43,621 bases of DNA from Actinomycetes bacterium (lineage in GTDB: Bacteria > Actinomycetota > Actinomycetes > Nanopelagicales > Nanopelagicaceae). Positions 25,029 to 33,026 of the stretch are shown in pieces. Both the position numbers and the translations under genes were made by a program. The notes below the pieces were generated by a model. The model was given only the letters and a program-made list of their open reading frames with translations, had not been told where the DNA came from and ran no database searches. Within the stretch, counting starts at the first letter, position 1. Each line of letters opens with the position of its first letter. Location of the stretch: positions 1 through 43,621 of the forward strand of contig JANXYY010000006.1 of assembly GCA_025355805.1 (NCBI GenBank), in the 5' to 3' direction.

Positions 25029-25647
25029 CGAGTTAGCAGCAGCACGACTTGCTTCGGCTTGGCTGCTCTACTACCCGGACGAAGAACTGTTAGCGAAGTT
25101 GGATCTCATCGCTGGCGCGGTTGGGAGCCTTCCTGGGAAGATGCGCATTCCCCTCGAATCGTTTCTTGCTCACCTTCATGACACTCCACTTCGAGATATT
25201 CAGCAGCACTACGTAGGCATCTTCGATATGAAGCGGAAGGCATGCCCATACTTGTCATACTGGACGGATGGAGACACGCGTAACCGAGGACAGGCCATCT
25301 TGCGTTTCAAAGAGGTTTATCGGGACGCGGGGTATGACTTAGACAAGCGCGAACTCGCCGATCACATCGCCGTCGTCCTTGAATTCGCATCCGTTGATCC
25401 GCTAAATGGCGAGGCCTTGCTTCATGAGCACCTGGCCCCGATCGGATTGATGCGCGATGCGCTAATGCAGATGGGATCCGTCTATTTCCACGTTCTTGAT
25501 GCGGTGCTTGCCACCTTGACTGAAATCACGCCCACCGTGCGCGCGCGCATGGCCGAACTAGCTAGCTCGGGCCCGCCCGTGGAAAGTGTGGGACTTGAGC
25601 CATTTAGCATTACTTCGTTTGCCCAAGGATCGGGCGCCCGACGATGA
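25021..25647 (+). CDS. narJ: Nitrate reductase assembly chaperone NarJ
   Basis: A 208-residue helical TorD/NarJ-type chaperone that binds apo-NarG and supports cofactor insertion and membrane attachment. RDIQQHYVGIFDMKRKACPYLSYW-type sequence (about 58-81, containing the motif YVxxFDxxRKxxLYLTYY in altered form) identifies it. The frame opens at 25003, but the ATG at 25021 has AAAAGGGG six bases upstream and lies in the usual overlap with narH. The stop overlaps narI by ATGA. Confidence 0.95.
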   Translation: MSSELAAARLASAWLLYYPDEELLAKLDLIAGAVGSLPGKMRIPLESFLAHLHDTPLRDIQQHYVGIFDMKRKACPYLSYWTDGDTRNRGQAILRFKEVYRDAGYDLDKRELADHIAVVLEFASVDPLNGEALLHEHLAPIGLMRDALMQMGSVYFHVLDAVLATLTEITPTVRARMAELASSGPPVESVGLEPFSITSFAQGSGARR

Positions 25648-26381
25648 ATTCGAACCTGAGCACCCCTGATGTCCTCTTGTGGGTAGCGTTGCCGTACGTT
25701 TCGTTCACCATTTTGGTTGTCGGGTTAATTTTGCGACATCGATATGACAATTTTGGTTGGACTTCACGCTCCAGTGAGCTCTACGAGAAGCGGATCCTGC
25801 GAATCGCGAGTCCCCTCTTTCACTACGGAATGTTGGCAGTTGTTGGTGGGCACGTCGTAGGTTTACTAATTCCCGAATCATTTACGTCCTCGCTGGGATT
25901 GAGTGATCGCCAATATCACCTCACCGCTGTGACAGCGGGTCTTGGCGCGGGCGTGGCCACCATCGTTGGATTACTTCTGCTCATTTACCGTCGTCGGACA
26001 GTCGCTTCAGTCTTTGCGGTCACGACAAAGAACGACAAGGCGATGTACATATTTTTACTTGGTGCCATAGTTCTAGGTGTTCTGACCACGGTATTGGGCT
26101 CGGGCGCAGTAGGCAAGGCGCACAATTATCGAGCTGATGTTTCTCCGTGGTTTAGATCGATTATTTTTCTACATCCGAAGCCTCAGTTAATGAGTGGCGC
26201 CCCGTTGTCTTATCGAGTCCACGTGATCGGCGCGCTGCTGCTCTTCATGATCTGGCCCTTTACCCGGTTGGTACACGCGTTAAGTGCGCCTGCGCAATAT
26301 CTATTTAGGCCCTACGTGATTTATCGGAGCAAGGATTCGCAAGGGCTTGGTAATCGGGAGAGGCAGCGTCGGGGTTGGTGA
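25644..26381 (+). CDS. narI: Respiratory nitrate reductase gamma subunit NarI (cytochrome b)
   Basis: A 245-residue membrane subunit with five hydrophobic helices that oxidises quinol and anchors NarGH. The four haem ligands are in the expected spacing: His60 and His70 in the second helix, His193 and His211 in the last. The C-terminus is basic (NRERQRRGW) and probably cytoplasmic. Translation is coupled to narJ through ATGA. It converges with the DUF1295 gene, the two stops being one base apart, so transcription of the nar operon must end inside the neighbour. Confidence 0.97.
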   Translation: MNSNLSTPDVLLWVALPYVSFTILVVGLILRHRYDNFGWTSRSSELYEKRILRIASPLFHYGMLAVVGGHVVGLLIPESFTSSLGLSDRQYHLTAVTAGLGAGVATIVGLLLLIYRRRTVASVFAVTTKNDKAMYIFLLGAIVLGVLTTVLGSGAVGKAHNYRADVSPWFRSIIFLHPKPQLMSGAPLSYRVHVIGALLLFMIWPFTRLVHALSAPAQYLFRPYVIYRSKDSQGLGNRERQRRGW

Positions 26382-26382
26382 A

Positions 26383-27180
26383 TTATCGCTTGGGCGGCCA
26401 AGGGAAGAATCCGCTGGTTTTTAGAATGTAATCGCGGTAGCCAGGGCGAGTTTGCTGCAATTGGTTTTCGAGCATAGGTTTTCCGGTCTTCTTCATGAGC
26501 AGCCATGACATGAAGATTGGTGCGGGGAGAGTCCAAATGCCTAGCCCATGCTCGGCACCAATTAGGAACAGACCCCACCAAAGTGTGAAGTCTCCAAAAT
26601 AATTTGGGTGACGGGTGTAACGCCATAGTCCGTGATCCATTACTTTGCCTTTATTCTCGGGCCGAGATTTGAATCTACGCATTTGCCAATCCCCGACGCC
26701 CTCAAATGAGAACCCAACAAGAAAGAGGATTATCCCTATCCCACCGACAAGACCGATCTTTCCCTGCGAAACCAAACCGAAGTTAAGCGGGAGTCCGATG
26801 AACAGCAAAGAAACCGTTTGTAATAGATAGATGATCCGAAGGGCGTACCAATCTTCTGAACCTCGCGTCCGCGCCAGCATCGCTGTGTAACGCGGGTCTT
26901 GTGGCAGACCATGATTTCTTACCGCTAGATACGTTGAGAGCCGAAGACCCCAAATGGTCACAAATAAGAGAAGTAACAATCGACGCGCACCATCTCCATG
27001 ACCTTGCGTTGCGAAGGCCGAAGCATAGACAGCAGCTATGAAACCCAGACCCCACATCGTGTCGACGACATCGTGCTTATGAAATCGAACTCCGATTCTC
27101 CAGGTAATCAACGCCACAACTAGGGTCGCTGGTGCGGCGTAAAGCAAAGAGTGGAAAACGAGCGAGAGGGAGGGGTTCAT
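26383..27180 (-). CDS. DUF1295 membrane protein (steroid 5-alpha-reductase-like fold)
   Basis: A 265-residue membrane protein with about six helices. The C-terminal motif GLWRYTRHPNYFGD (184-197) and the following WWGLFL are shared by DUF1295 proteins and the isoprenylcysteine-methyltransferase/steroid-reductase fold, where this region binds a nucleotide cofactor. In other bacteria such a gene accompanies cyclopropane-fatty-acid-synthase-like genes and is thought to reduce or modify membrane lipids. It is the last gene of the leftward lipid operon, starting 10 bases after the CFA-type gene. Confidence 0.85.
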   Translation of the reverse strand: MNPSLSLVFHSLLYAAPATLVVALITWRIGVRFHKHDVVDTMWGLGFIAAVYASAFATQGHGDGARRLLLLLFVTIWGLRLSTYLAVRNHGLPQDPRYTAMLARTRGSEDWYALRIIYLLQTVSLLFIGLPLNFGLVSQGKIGLVGGIGIILFLVGFSFEGVGDWQMRRFKSRPENKGKVMDHGLWRYTRHPNYFGDFTLWWGLFLIGAEHGLGIWTLPAPIFMSWLLMKKTGKPMLENQLQQTRPGYRDYILKTSGFFPWPPKR

Positions 27181-27190
27181 TAGTAAAATC

Positions 27191-28459
27191 CTAGCTAGGG
27201 CGAGCTAAGAGAATTTGCGAGACGTTTAAGTATCGAGATCGGAATCCGGCTTCACTGTACGCCAAGTAGAGGCGCCACATGCGGCGAAAAGTTTCATCAA
27301 ATCCTAAGGCCTCGACGCGCTCTGCAGCTGAATCGAAGCGTTCACGCCATAGGCGCAACGTTTCTGCGTACTGAAATCCGAAAGCGTAATCCTCGATCAC
27401 TCGCATCGAAGTGTTCTTTTCTACATCTTCGCGGATACCACGCCGCGAAGGCAGAAATCCACCCGGAAATATGTACTTTTGAATCCACGTGTAAGTGTTC
27501 GCGGTGACCAGCATCCGCTCATGTGGCATCGTGATGGCCTGGATCCCAGCAAGGCCATTTGGCGCCAGATGTCGATCGATAGTTTGGTAGTACTCGACCC
27601 AGTGTTCTTTACCGACTGCTTCGATCATTTCAACGGATACGATCGCGTCGAACTGACCCTCGGCTTCTCGGTAGTCGCGGACTTGGACTTCGATCAACTC
27701 GCTTAAGCCTTCCGCGGCAATTCGATTCTCAACGTAGGCAGCCTGCTCTTTAGAGAGAGTCAAAGTTGTCACGTTTGCACCTCGTCTGGCGGCGCGGACT
27801 GCGAGTTCGCCCCAACCACTTCCAATTTCTAAAACGCGGCTTCCTGTCCCCACCCGGGTTCGGTCAAGTAATCGGTCGATCTTTCGACGAGATGCGTCGG
27901 CTAATTCATCCCACTCCGCGACCAAGATTGAACCGGGAATCGGTTCTTCTTCAGTGAAAAGTGCCGATGAATAAGTAAGCGTCTCATCCAGAAAAGTTTG
28001 GAATAGTTCGTTAGATAAGTCGTAGTGAGCTTCGATATTTTTGCGCGCGCTTTCAATTGTGTTTACGTGAGTCTCCGGGTGTCGAGGCAAGAAAACGGCA
28101 CGTAGCTTCGCCAACGCGGGTGGAACCAGATTTCCTAGACGTTCCGAGAATCGCCCTAAAGCGGCTGGCAAATCCTCTGAATCCCATTCGCCAGCCATAT
28201 AAGACTCGCCGAGCCCAATTAAGCCCGCATGGCCAAGACGGGTAAAAAAGGCCTTCGGATTATGAATTCGAATTGTTGGTGCCCCGGCCGCCGCGCGCCA
28301 GGCCGAATCTTTATCTCGATCAAGCAAAATGGTCACGCCTGATCTTGACGACGCGACTTTGAAGAGCCGTTCTGCGACGAATGTCCGAATATTTTCGCGT
28401 GGAATGTTGACCACATCTGGCCAAGTCATCGTCGAAGATTCGACCTGTTCGCTGCTCAT
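27191..28459 (-). CDS. Cyclopropane-fatty-acyl-phospholipid synthase-family methyltransferase
   Basis: This 422-residue enzyme uses SAM to add a methylene or methyl group to unsaturated acyl chains of membrane phospholipids. HYDLSNELF (145-153) and motif I VLEIGSGWGE (209-218) are typical, as are VSVEMIEAVGKEHW and YTWIQKYIFPGGFLPS further on. Whether the product is a cyclopropane, a methyl-branched or another modified chain cannot be told. The frame extends to 28498, but the ATG at 28459 overlaps the TGA of the DUF1365 gene as ATGA and fits the family. It lies between DUF1365 and DUF1295 genes in a coupled operon. Confidence 0.92.
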   Translation of the reverse strand: MSSEQVESSTMTWPDVVNIPRENIRTFVAERLFKVASSRSGVTILLDRDKDSAWRAAAGAPTIRIHNPKAFFTRLGHAGLIGLGESYMAGEWDSEDLPAALGRFSERLGNLVPPALAKLRAVFLPRHPETHVNTIESARKNIEAHYDLSNELFQTFLDETLTYSSALFTEEEPIPGSILVAEWDELADASRRKIDRLLDRTRVGTGSRVLEIGSGWGELAVRAARRGANVTTLTLSKEQAAYVENRIAAEGLSELIEVQVRDYREAEGQFDAIVSVEMIEAVGKEHWVEYYQTIDRHLAPNGLAGIQAITMPHERMLVTANTYTWIQKYIFPGGFLPSRRGIREDVEKNTSMRVIEDYAFGFQYAETLRLWRERFDSAAERVEALGFDETFRRMWRLYLAYSEAGFRSRYLNVSQILLARPS

Positions 28460-29160
28460 GGACGGCTCACCACTTTTAATCCTTTTGCCCATAACCAAAC
28501 TCCATGCTTTCTAATTCGAATCCAAACGGGGATCGCCGGAATCAATTGCTTGGCGGCCGACCTAATGAGATTGGGGAAGTTCGCTGGGACACCGCTCCCA
28601 TAGAGCGAGGCGGTGAAGTCTTCCCGTCCCTCTCTCTTGAGCGTGATTTTGAGCTTCAAATCCGGTGCAGGGAATGGCAAGTTCAACTCGTAACTCCCCT
28701 CAACCTCATTGAATGGTGATACGTAGAACGCCTTAGGCAGCACAATTCTTCCGGCTTCGCCCGTCGAATTATCAATGAAGTATGCGTGTTCTCCGCCGTA
28801 GGTGTTGTGGACCTCAGCGATGGTGGCTTTGAGCGTTCCATTGTTGAAACACCAGAAAACGCTCAGTGGATTGAAAACGAGACCAAATGATCGTGGCATC
28901 GAGAGCATGAGGATTTGCGGTGAGGATCCCAGATCGATCCCACGCTCGGAAAGCAGCGTCCGAACATTCTCGGCGATGGGTTTGTTCGGATCTCCGAGAT
29001 GATCTGACGGCTTGAATTTAACTAGGAAGTTGAACCCAGGAAAGGTCGGTAGTTCCTCTACGTCTACAAGCCAGTGGATTGTTGAATAAGTGAAACCGTG
29101 TTGAAATGGATCTTTTCTCAGATGCGTCGTTTTTGCGAAGTAGATTGCGGGAATCACCAT
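28456..29160 (-). CDS. DUF1365 protein
   Basis: A 234-residue DUF1365 protein with the family core MLSMPRSFGLVFNPLSVFWCF and the VHNTYGGEHAYFI block. The biochemical activity is unknown; family members occur beside FAD oxidoreductases and CFA-like enzymes and are assumed to act in the same lipid modification. GGAGGG lies two bases before the ATG at 29160 and five before a GTG at 29157, so the GTG may be the real start. The start overlaps the end of the FAD oxidoreductase gene and the stop overlaps the CFA gene. Confidence 0.88.
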   Translation of the reverse strand: MVIPAIYFAKTTHLRKDPFQHGFTYSTIHWLVDVEELPTFPGFNFLVKFKPSDHLGDPNKPIAENVRTLLSERGIDLGSSPQILMLSMPRSFGLVFNPLSVFWCFNNGTLKATIAEVHNTYGGEHAYFIDNSTGEAGRIVLPKAFYVSPFNEVEGSYELNLPFPAPDLKLKITLKREGREDFTASLYGSGVPANFPNLIRSAAKQLIPAIPVWIRIRKHGVWLWAKGLKVVSRP

Positions 29161-30473
29161 CTCCCTCCAATCGCAATGGCGGCAGCGGCTCCGGATCGCG
29201 CCCCATCTTCATGAAATCCCCACCCGTGGTACGCGCCTGCGAACGCGATTAAAGGTGAATTGAGCGCTGCCAATTCTTTCTGTGCCGCAACAGCTTTCAA
29301 CGTGTAGATCGGGTGTTCATAGATCATTTCACTGATAACTAGCGACGGATCGAAGCGGTTGGGATCGACGAGATCAGAGTTAAGGGTTACGACGTGAGGC
29401 GTTTTACCACCAAGATTCATTAGGCGATTCATGTCGTAACTGACCACCACTCGCTCTGCGCTTGCGCCACATGTTGGAATCGCGTAATTCCAAGAGGCGC
29501 CGGCCCGCTTTGATTTTGGTAGGAGTGCAGGATTGCGATGGAGCGACGTCTGATTTTTGGAATAAGTAAAGGCAGATAAAACTTCTTCTTCTTTTGTTGT
29601 CGGATTGACGAGCATCTGCAGTGCCTGATCCGCGTGGGTTGCAATCACAACCTGATCGAAAAGTTCTAACTCTCCTGACGCGTAGCCAATTTCCACATCA
29701 TGTGTGCCCCGCTTGACCGAAACTACCGGCTGGCCGCTTCGTATCCGAGGCAGACCTTCGGCAATTTTGGAGACATATTGCTGAGAACCGCCAACAACGG
29801 TCCGCCACTTTGGCGAACCAGTCACGCTGAGCATCGCGTGGTTATTAAGAAAAGCAAATAGGTAGCTCGCTGGGTACTCCATGGCTTGGCTTTGGGAACA
29901 CGACCAAACCGAACTTATGAGCGGGACGATAAAATGGTGCTTAAAATAGTTCGAGTATTGTCCGTGCGAAAGAAACTCACCCAGTGAAATTTCGGCATCT
30001 TCAGACCTAGCCAAGAGTTTTTGCGCGGCACGATGGAAGCCTTTGATATCCACCAACATTTTAAGGAAGCGAAAATCTAGAAGTCTCCGTTTTCGAGCGA
30101 AGATCGCCTTGAATCCCGCACCGCCTGCGTATTCGAGACCACATTCCTCGCAAGAGATTGACATGCTCATCTGCGTTGCTTGGGTGAGGACTCCCAACTC
30201 CCTGAAGATCCTCATCAGCGTCGGGTAATTGGCTTCGTTGTGGACGATGAAACCTGAGTCCACGTTCACGGGTTCTAGGGTCAATGGATCGATCAGCTCG
30301 TGAGTGTGGGCATGACCGCCAAGACGCGAGTCCGCTTCGATCAAGGTCACATCGCAGGTTCTTTGGAGAATGTAGGCAGAGGTCAGACCCGCAACACCAC
30401 TCCCGATGACGGCGACCTTAGATCGCACCCCTTCGAGCCTCTGAGCAGGCGGGTTAGAACTTTCTTTGGACAC
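29154..30473 (-). CDS. FAD-dependent oxidoreductase (amine-oxidase/phytoene-desaturase-like)
   Basis: The 439-residue flavoprotein has an N-terminal FAD-binding GSGVAG (24-29) followed by LIEADSRLGGHAHT, and a C-terminal FAD loop around FAGAYHGWGFHEDGARSG. It belongs to the NAD(P)/FAD-binding group that heads lipid operons with DUF1365 and CFA-type genes; a desaturation or oxidation of the acyl chain is plausible. The frame extends to 30593, but the GTG at 30473 is preceded by TATCTT with a six-base gap, indicating a leaderless start. It is divergent from the nickel/cobalt permease gene across 83 bp. Confidence 0.87.
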   Translation of the reverse strand: MSKESSNPPAQRLEGVRSKVAVIGSGVAGLTSAYILQRTCDVTLIEADSRLGGHAHTHELIDPLTLEPVNVDSGFIVHNEANYPTLMRIFRELGVLTQATQMSMSISCEECGLEYAGGAGFKAIFARKRRLLDFRFLKMLVDIKGFHRAAQKLLARSEDAEISLGEFLSHGQYSNYFKHHFIVPLISSVWSCSQSQAMEYPASYLFAFLNNHAMLSVTGSPKWRTVVGGSQQYVSKIAEGLPRIRSGQPVVSVKRGTHDVEIGYASGELELFDQVVIATHADQALQMLVNPTTKEEEVLSAFTYSKNQTSLHRNPALLPKSKRAGASWNYAIPTCGASAERVVVSYDMNRLMNLGGKTPHVVTLNSDLVDPNRFDPSLVISEMIYEHPIYTLKAVAAQKELAALNSPLIAFAGAYHGWGFHEDGARSGAAAAIAIGGRW

Positions 30474-30479
30474 ACGATA

Positions 30480-30485
30480 AAGATA
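30480..30485 (-). promoter_or_regulatory. Putative -10 box (TATCTT) for a leaderless start
   Basis: On the minus strand TATCTT ends six bases before the GTG at 30473 of the FAD oxidoreductase. No ribosome binding site is present. Confidence 0.5.
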
Positions 30486-30544
30486 CGTCCGAGAGTGCCT
30501 GGCTGCATCTTCTGCTAAAAGTGGTAGATGCGAATGGATTGCAA

Positions 30545-30550
30545 TAACCT
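30545..30550 (+). promoter_or_regulatory. Putative -10 box (TAACCT) for a leaderless start
   Basis: TAACCT ends six bases before the GTG at 30557 of the metal permease gene, with no ribosome binding site. The same hexamer at the same distance precedes deoD. Confidence 0.5.
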
Positions 30551-30556
30551 TCCTGC

Positions 30557-31720
30557 GTGACCGCCGCCCTCCAACCGGCAACTGCGCGCCCAAGCCTGCG
30601 CCACGCCCTCAGATTTGACCGGCACGAACTGCCAGCCCTTTTTGGTGTTCTTGGTTTCGTTCTTCTCCTACACGTCCTCGGTTGGGGTTTATTTATTTAT
30701 TACAATTCTCAGCCATCATTTCACGCGCTGACGGATGCCCATGGCGCCCTCATTTACGCCGGCGCGGGTGCTTTGGCCTACGGCTTCGGGCTTCGCCACG
30801 CCTTTGACGCGGATCACATTTCGGCCATTGATGACACGACCAGACTGATGCTAGCCAAAGGCAAGAAGCCGCTTGGAGTTGGCCTCTTTTTCTCACTCGG
30901 CCATTCTTCGATCGTTTTGGCAATGTCGGTGGCCGTGGCATTTGCGGCGAAGAAGGCGATCGAATTTCAAGCCTCATACGCCGATCTCGGTAGCACGATC
31001 GGGGCAAGCGTTTCTGGGTTTTTCCTCTACTTGGTGGGAATTTTGAACCTGATCATTTTGGTCGGGATTATAAAAGTGTGGCGTCAAGCCAAGAGTGGAA
31101 AATTTTCACATGAGCACCTGGACCAGATGCTCAACGATCGTGGCTTAGTCAAGCGCTTGTTTAAAGGAAAATTCGCAAGAGGCTTCGATCATTCTTGGCA
31201 GCTCTACCCCATCGGGCTGCTCTTCGGTCTAGGTTTTGACACTGCAACTGAAGTCGCACTGCTTGCCCTCTCGGCCACAGCTGCCGTTGGAACGGTCGGC
31301 GGTTCATTGCCGCCTTTGGCGATTATTGCTCTTCCCTTGATTTTTGCAGCTGGGATGTCACTCATGGATTCGCTCGACGGTATCTTTATGACCAAGGCAT
31401 ATTCATGGGCCTTTACCAGTCCATTGCGCAAGATCTACTACAACTTGACCACAACGGGTCTATCGATCTTCGTGGCCCTGGTAATCGGCACCATTGAGTT
31501 AGTTAGCGTTTTGGCTAGTAAAACCTCGCTCGGGGCGCACGAGCCCTTCAAGCGCATCGCGGCAATTAACCTCGGTTCGATGGGGTTCTTTATCGTCGCC
31601 TCATTTGTCGGGGCCTGGGTGCTGTCCGTCACAATCTGGAAGATTCGTAAGTACGAGACGCGCTTTGCTTCTGGAATCTCAGAAACCTCGCATGAGCATT
31701 CGGAAATGCATTTGAAATAG
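30557..31720 (+). CDS. NiCoT-family nickel/cobalt permease (HoxN/NixA-like)
   Basis: A 387-residue membrane protein with about eight helices. The signature HAFDADHI (81-88) of the second helix and LGFDTATEVALL in the fifth are the metal-selecting motifs of NiCoT permeases. It imports Ni2+ or Co2+ at low concentration; which one is preferred cannot be read from the motif alone. A histidine-containing tail (SHEHSEMH) ends the protein. No nickel enzyme or cobalamin gene lies in the window, and no cobalamin riboswitch fits in the 83-bp upstream gap. Confidence 0.93.
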   Translation: MTAALQPATARPSLRHALRFDRHELPALFGVLGFVLLLHVLGWGLFIYYNSQPSFHALTDAHGALIYAGAGALAYGFGLRHAFDADHISAIDDTTRLMLAKGKKPLGVGLFFSLGHSSIVLAMSVAVAFAAKKAIEFQASYADLGSTIGASVSGFFLYLVGILNLIILVGIIKVWRQAKSGKFSHEHLDQMLNDRGLVKRLFKGKFARGFDHSWQLYPIGLLFGLGFDTATEVALLALSATAAVGTVGGSLPPLAIIALPLIFAAGMSLMDSLDGIFMTKAYSWAFTSPLRKIYYNLTTTGLSIFVALVIGTIELVSVLASKTSLGAHEPFKRIAAINLGSMGFFIVASFVGAWVLSVTIWKIRKYETRFASGISETSHEHSEMHLK

Positions 31721-31751
31721 TTGGTGGTTTTTGGGTTAGGGTGGGATTACC

Positions 31752-31775
31752 AACGATCACAATGAGGTCATCGTT
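31752..31775 (+). promoter_or_regulatory. Hairpin enclosing the ribosome binding site of the dehydrogenase gene
   Basis: AACGAT (31752-31757) and ATCGTT (31770-31775) are perfect inverted repeats that touch the ATG at 31776 and hold the GAGG ribosome binding site (31764-31767) in a 12-base loop. It could also be an operator. Six base pairs, mostly A-T, make it only moderately stable. Confidence 0.35.
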
Positions 31776-33026
31776 ATGCCTGCAGTGCCTGTCGAAAACC
31801 CACTTACTACCGCGCTCTCCGAATTGCGGAAGGCGGTTGAACATCTGGGCCTACCTGAAGACGAGTGGACAACGCTGTCAACGCCGCGCCGCATATTGGA
31901 AGTCGCGGTTCCACTTAGACGAGACAATGAATCAGTCGAAATGTTTAAGGGTTATCGCGTGCAGTACTCCACCACGCGAGGTCCATCTAAGGGCGGAGTT
32001 CGTTTCCATCCGGATGTTGATCTTGACGAGACAATTGCACTGGCGATGTTGATGACCTGGAAGTGTGCGCTCACTAATCTGCCATTCGGCGGCGCCAAAG
32101 GCGCGGTTGCAGTTGATAGTAAAAAACTTTCTCTGCGTGAAAATGAACGCCTCACGAGACGCTACACAAGTGAAATCCTGCCGATCATTGGTCCAGAGCG
32201 TGACATTCCAGCACCCGATGTCGGCACTGATGATCGCAACATGGCCTGGATGATGGACACGTATTCGGTCAATGCCGGATATTCGGTTCCGGGTGTTGTG
32301 ACGGGCAAGCCGTTGGTTTTGGGCGGATCGCTCGGGCGCAATTCGGCAACTGGCGATGGTGTCGCGATTGCAGCTCGCGAGGCGTTACTGGCGAAGGGGA
32401 TACCCGTAGAGGGCGCTACCGTTGCAATCCAAGGTTTTGGAAAAGTGGGGTACTGGGCCGCCATCGCAGTAGAGAAAATGGGCATGAAAGTCATCGCTGT
32501 GAGCGATGTTGAAGGTGGCGTCACTGGCTTTAACTCACTGGATGACGTATTCAGCCATCTGCAATCCACCGGTTCGGTAGTCAATACACCTGGCGTGGAT
32601 CGGATTACGCAGACTGAATTGCTGCATCTAGACGTTGATGTTTTAATCCCTGCCGCACTTTCCGATTCGCTGACGGCAGCCACTGCACCTGGGGTTAAGG
32701 CTCGGGTCGTCGTTGAAGGGGCCAATGCCCCAACTACTCCTGAGGGAGATGCGGCCCTAGCCGACAACGGCGTCCTCGTCGTGCCTGACATTCTGGCGAA
32801 TAGTGGCGGGGTTGTTGTCTCCTATTTCGAGTGGGTCCAAGACAATCAGGTCTATTTTTGGACCGAGGCTGAAATCGCTGAGCGATTAAATACGCTGATG
32901 TTAAAGGCTATTTTCGAGGTCAGGGAGTACTCTGCCAAACATGGAATTACCTGGCGCGAAGCGGCGAATGCAATCGGCGTTGGCCGAGTCGCCGAAGCAC
33001 ACCGACTGCGAGGGCTCTACCCTTGA
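31776..33026 (+). CDS. Glu/Leu/Phe/Val dehydrogenase (glutamate dehydrogenase type)
   Basis: This 416-residue NAD(P)-dependent dehydrogenase has the catalytic block NLPFGGAKGAV (101-111) with Lys108, the substrate-side GPSKGGVRFHP (69-79), IPAPDVGT and the nucleotide-binding IQGFGKVG (about 213-220). It interconverts glutamate (or another amino acid) with the 2-oxo acid and ammonia. Length fits the NAD-type hexameric enzymes. Its TGA overlaps the TTG start of the acyl-CoA ligase gene, so both are translated together. Glutamate dehydrogenase is the most likely activity, but leucine-type use is not excluded. Confidence 0.92.
   Translation: MPAVPVENPLTTALSELRKAVEHLGLPEDEWTTLSTPRRILEVAVPLRRDNESVEMFKGYRVQYSTTRGPSKGGVRFHPDVDLDETIALAMLMTWKCALTNLPFGGAKGAVAVDSKKLSLRENERLTRRYTSEILPIIGPERDIPAPDVGTDDRNMAWMMDTYSVNAGYSVPGVVTGKPLVLGGSLGRNSATGDGVAIAAREALLAKGIPVEGATVAIQGFGKVGYWAAIAVEKMGMKVIAVSDVEGGVTGFNSLDDVFSHLQSTGSVVNTPGVDRITQTELLHLDVDVLIPAALSDSLTAATAPGVKARVVVEGANAPTTPEGDAALADNGVLVVPDILANSGGVVVSYFEWVQDNQVYFWTEAEIAERLNTLMLKAIFEVREYSAKHGITWREAANAIGVGRVAEAHRLRGLYP

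Noticed and set aside
30474-30556. Cobalamin riboswitch upstream of the nickel/cobalt permease
   Set aside because: The 83-base gap is too short and holds divergent promoters instead.
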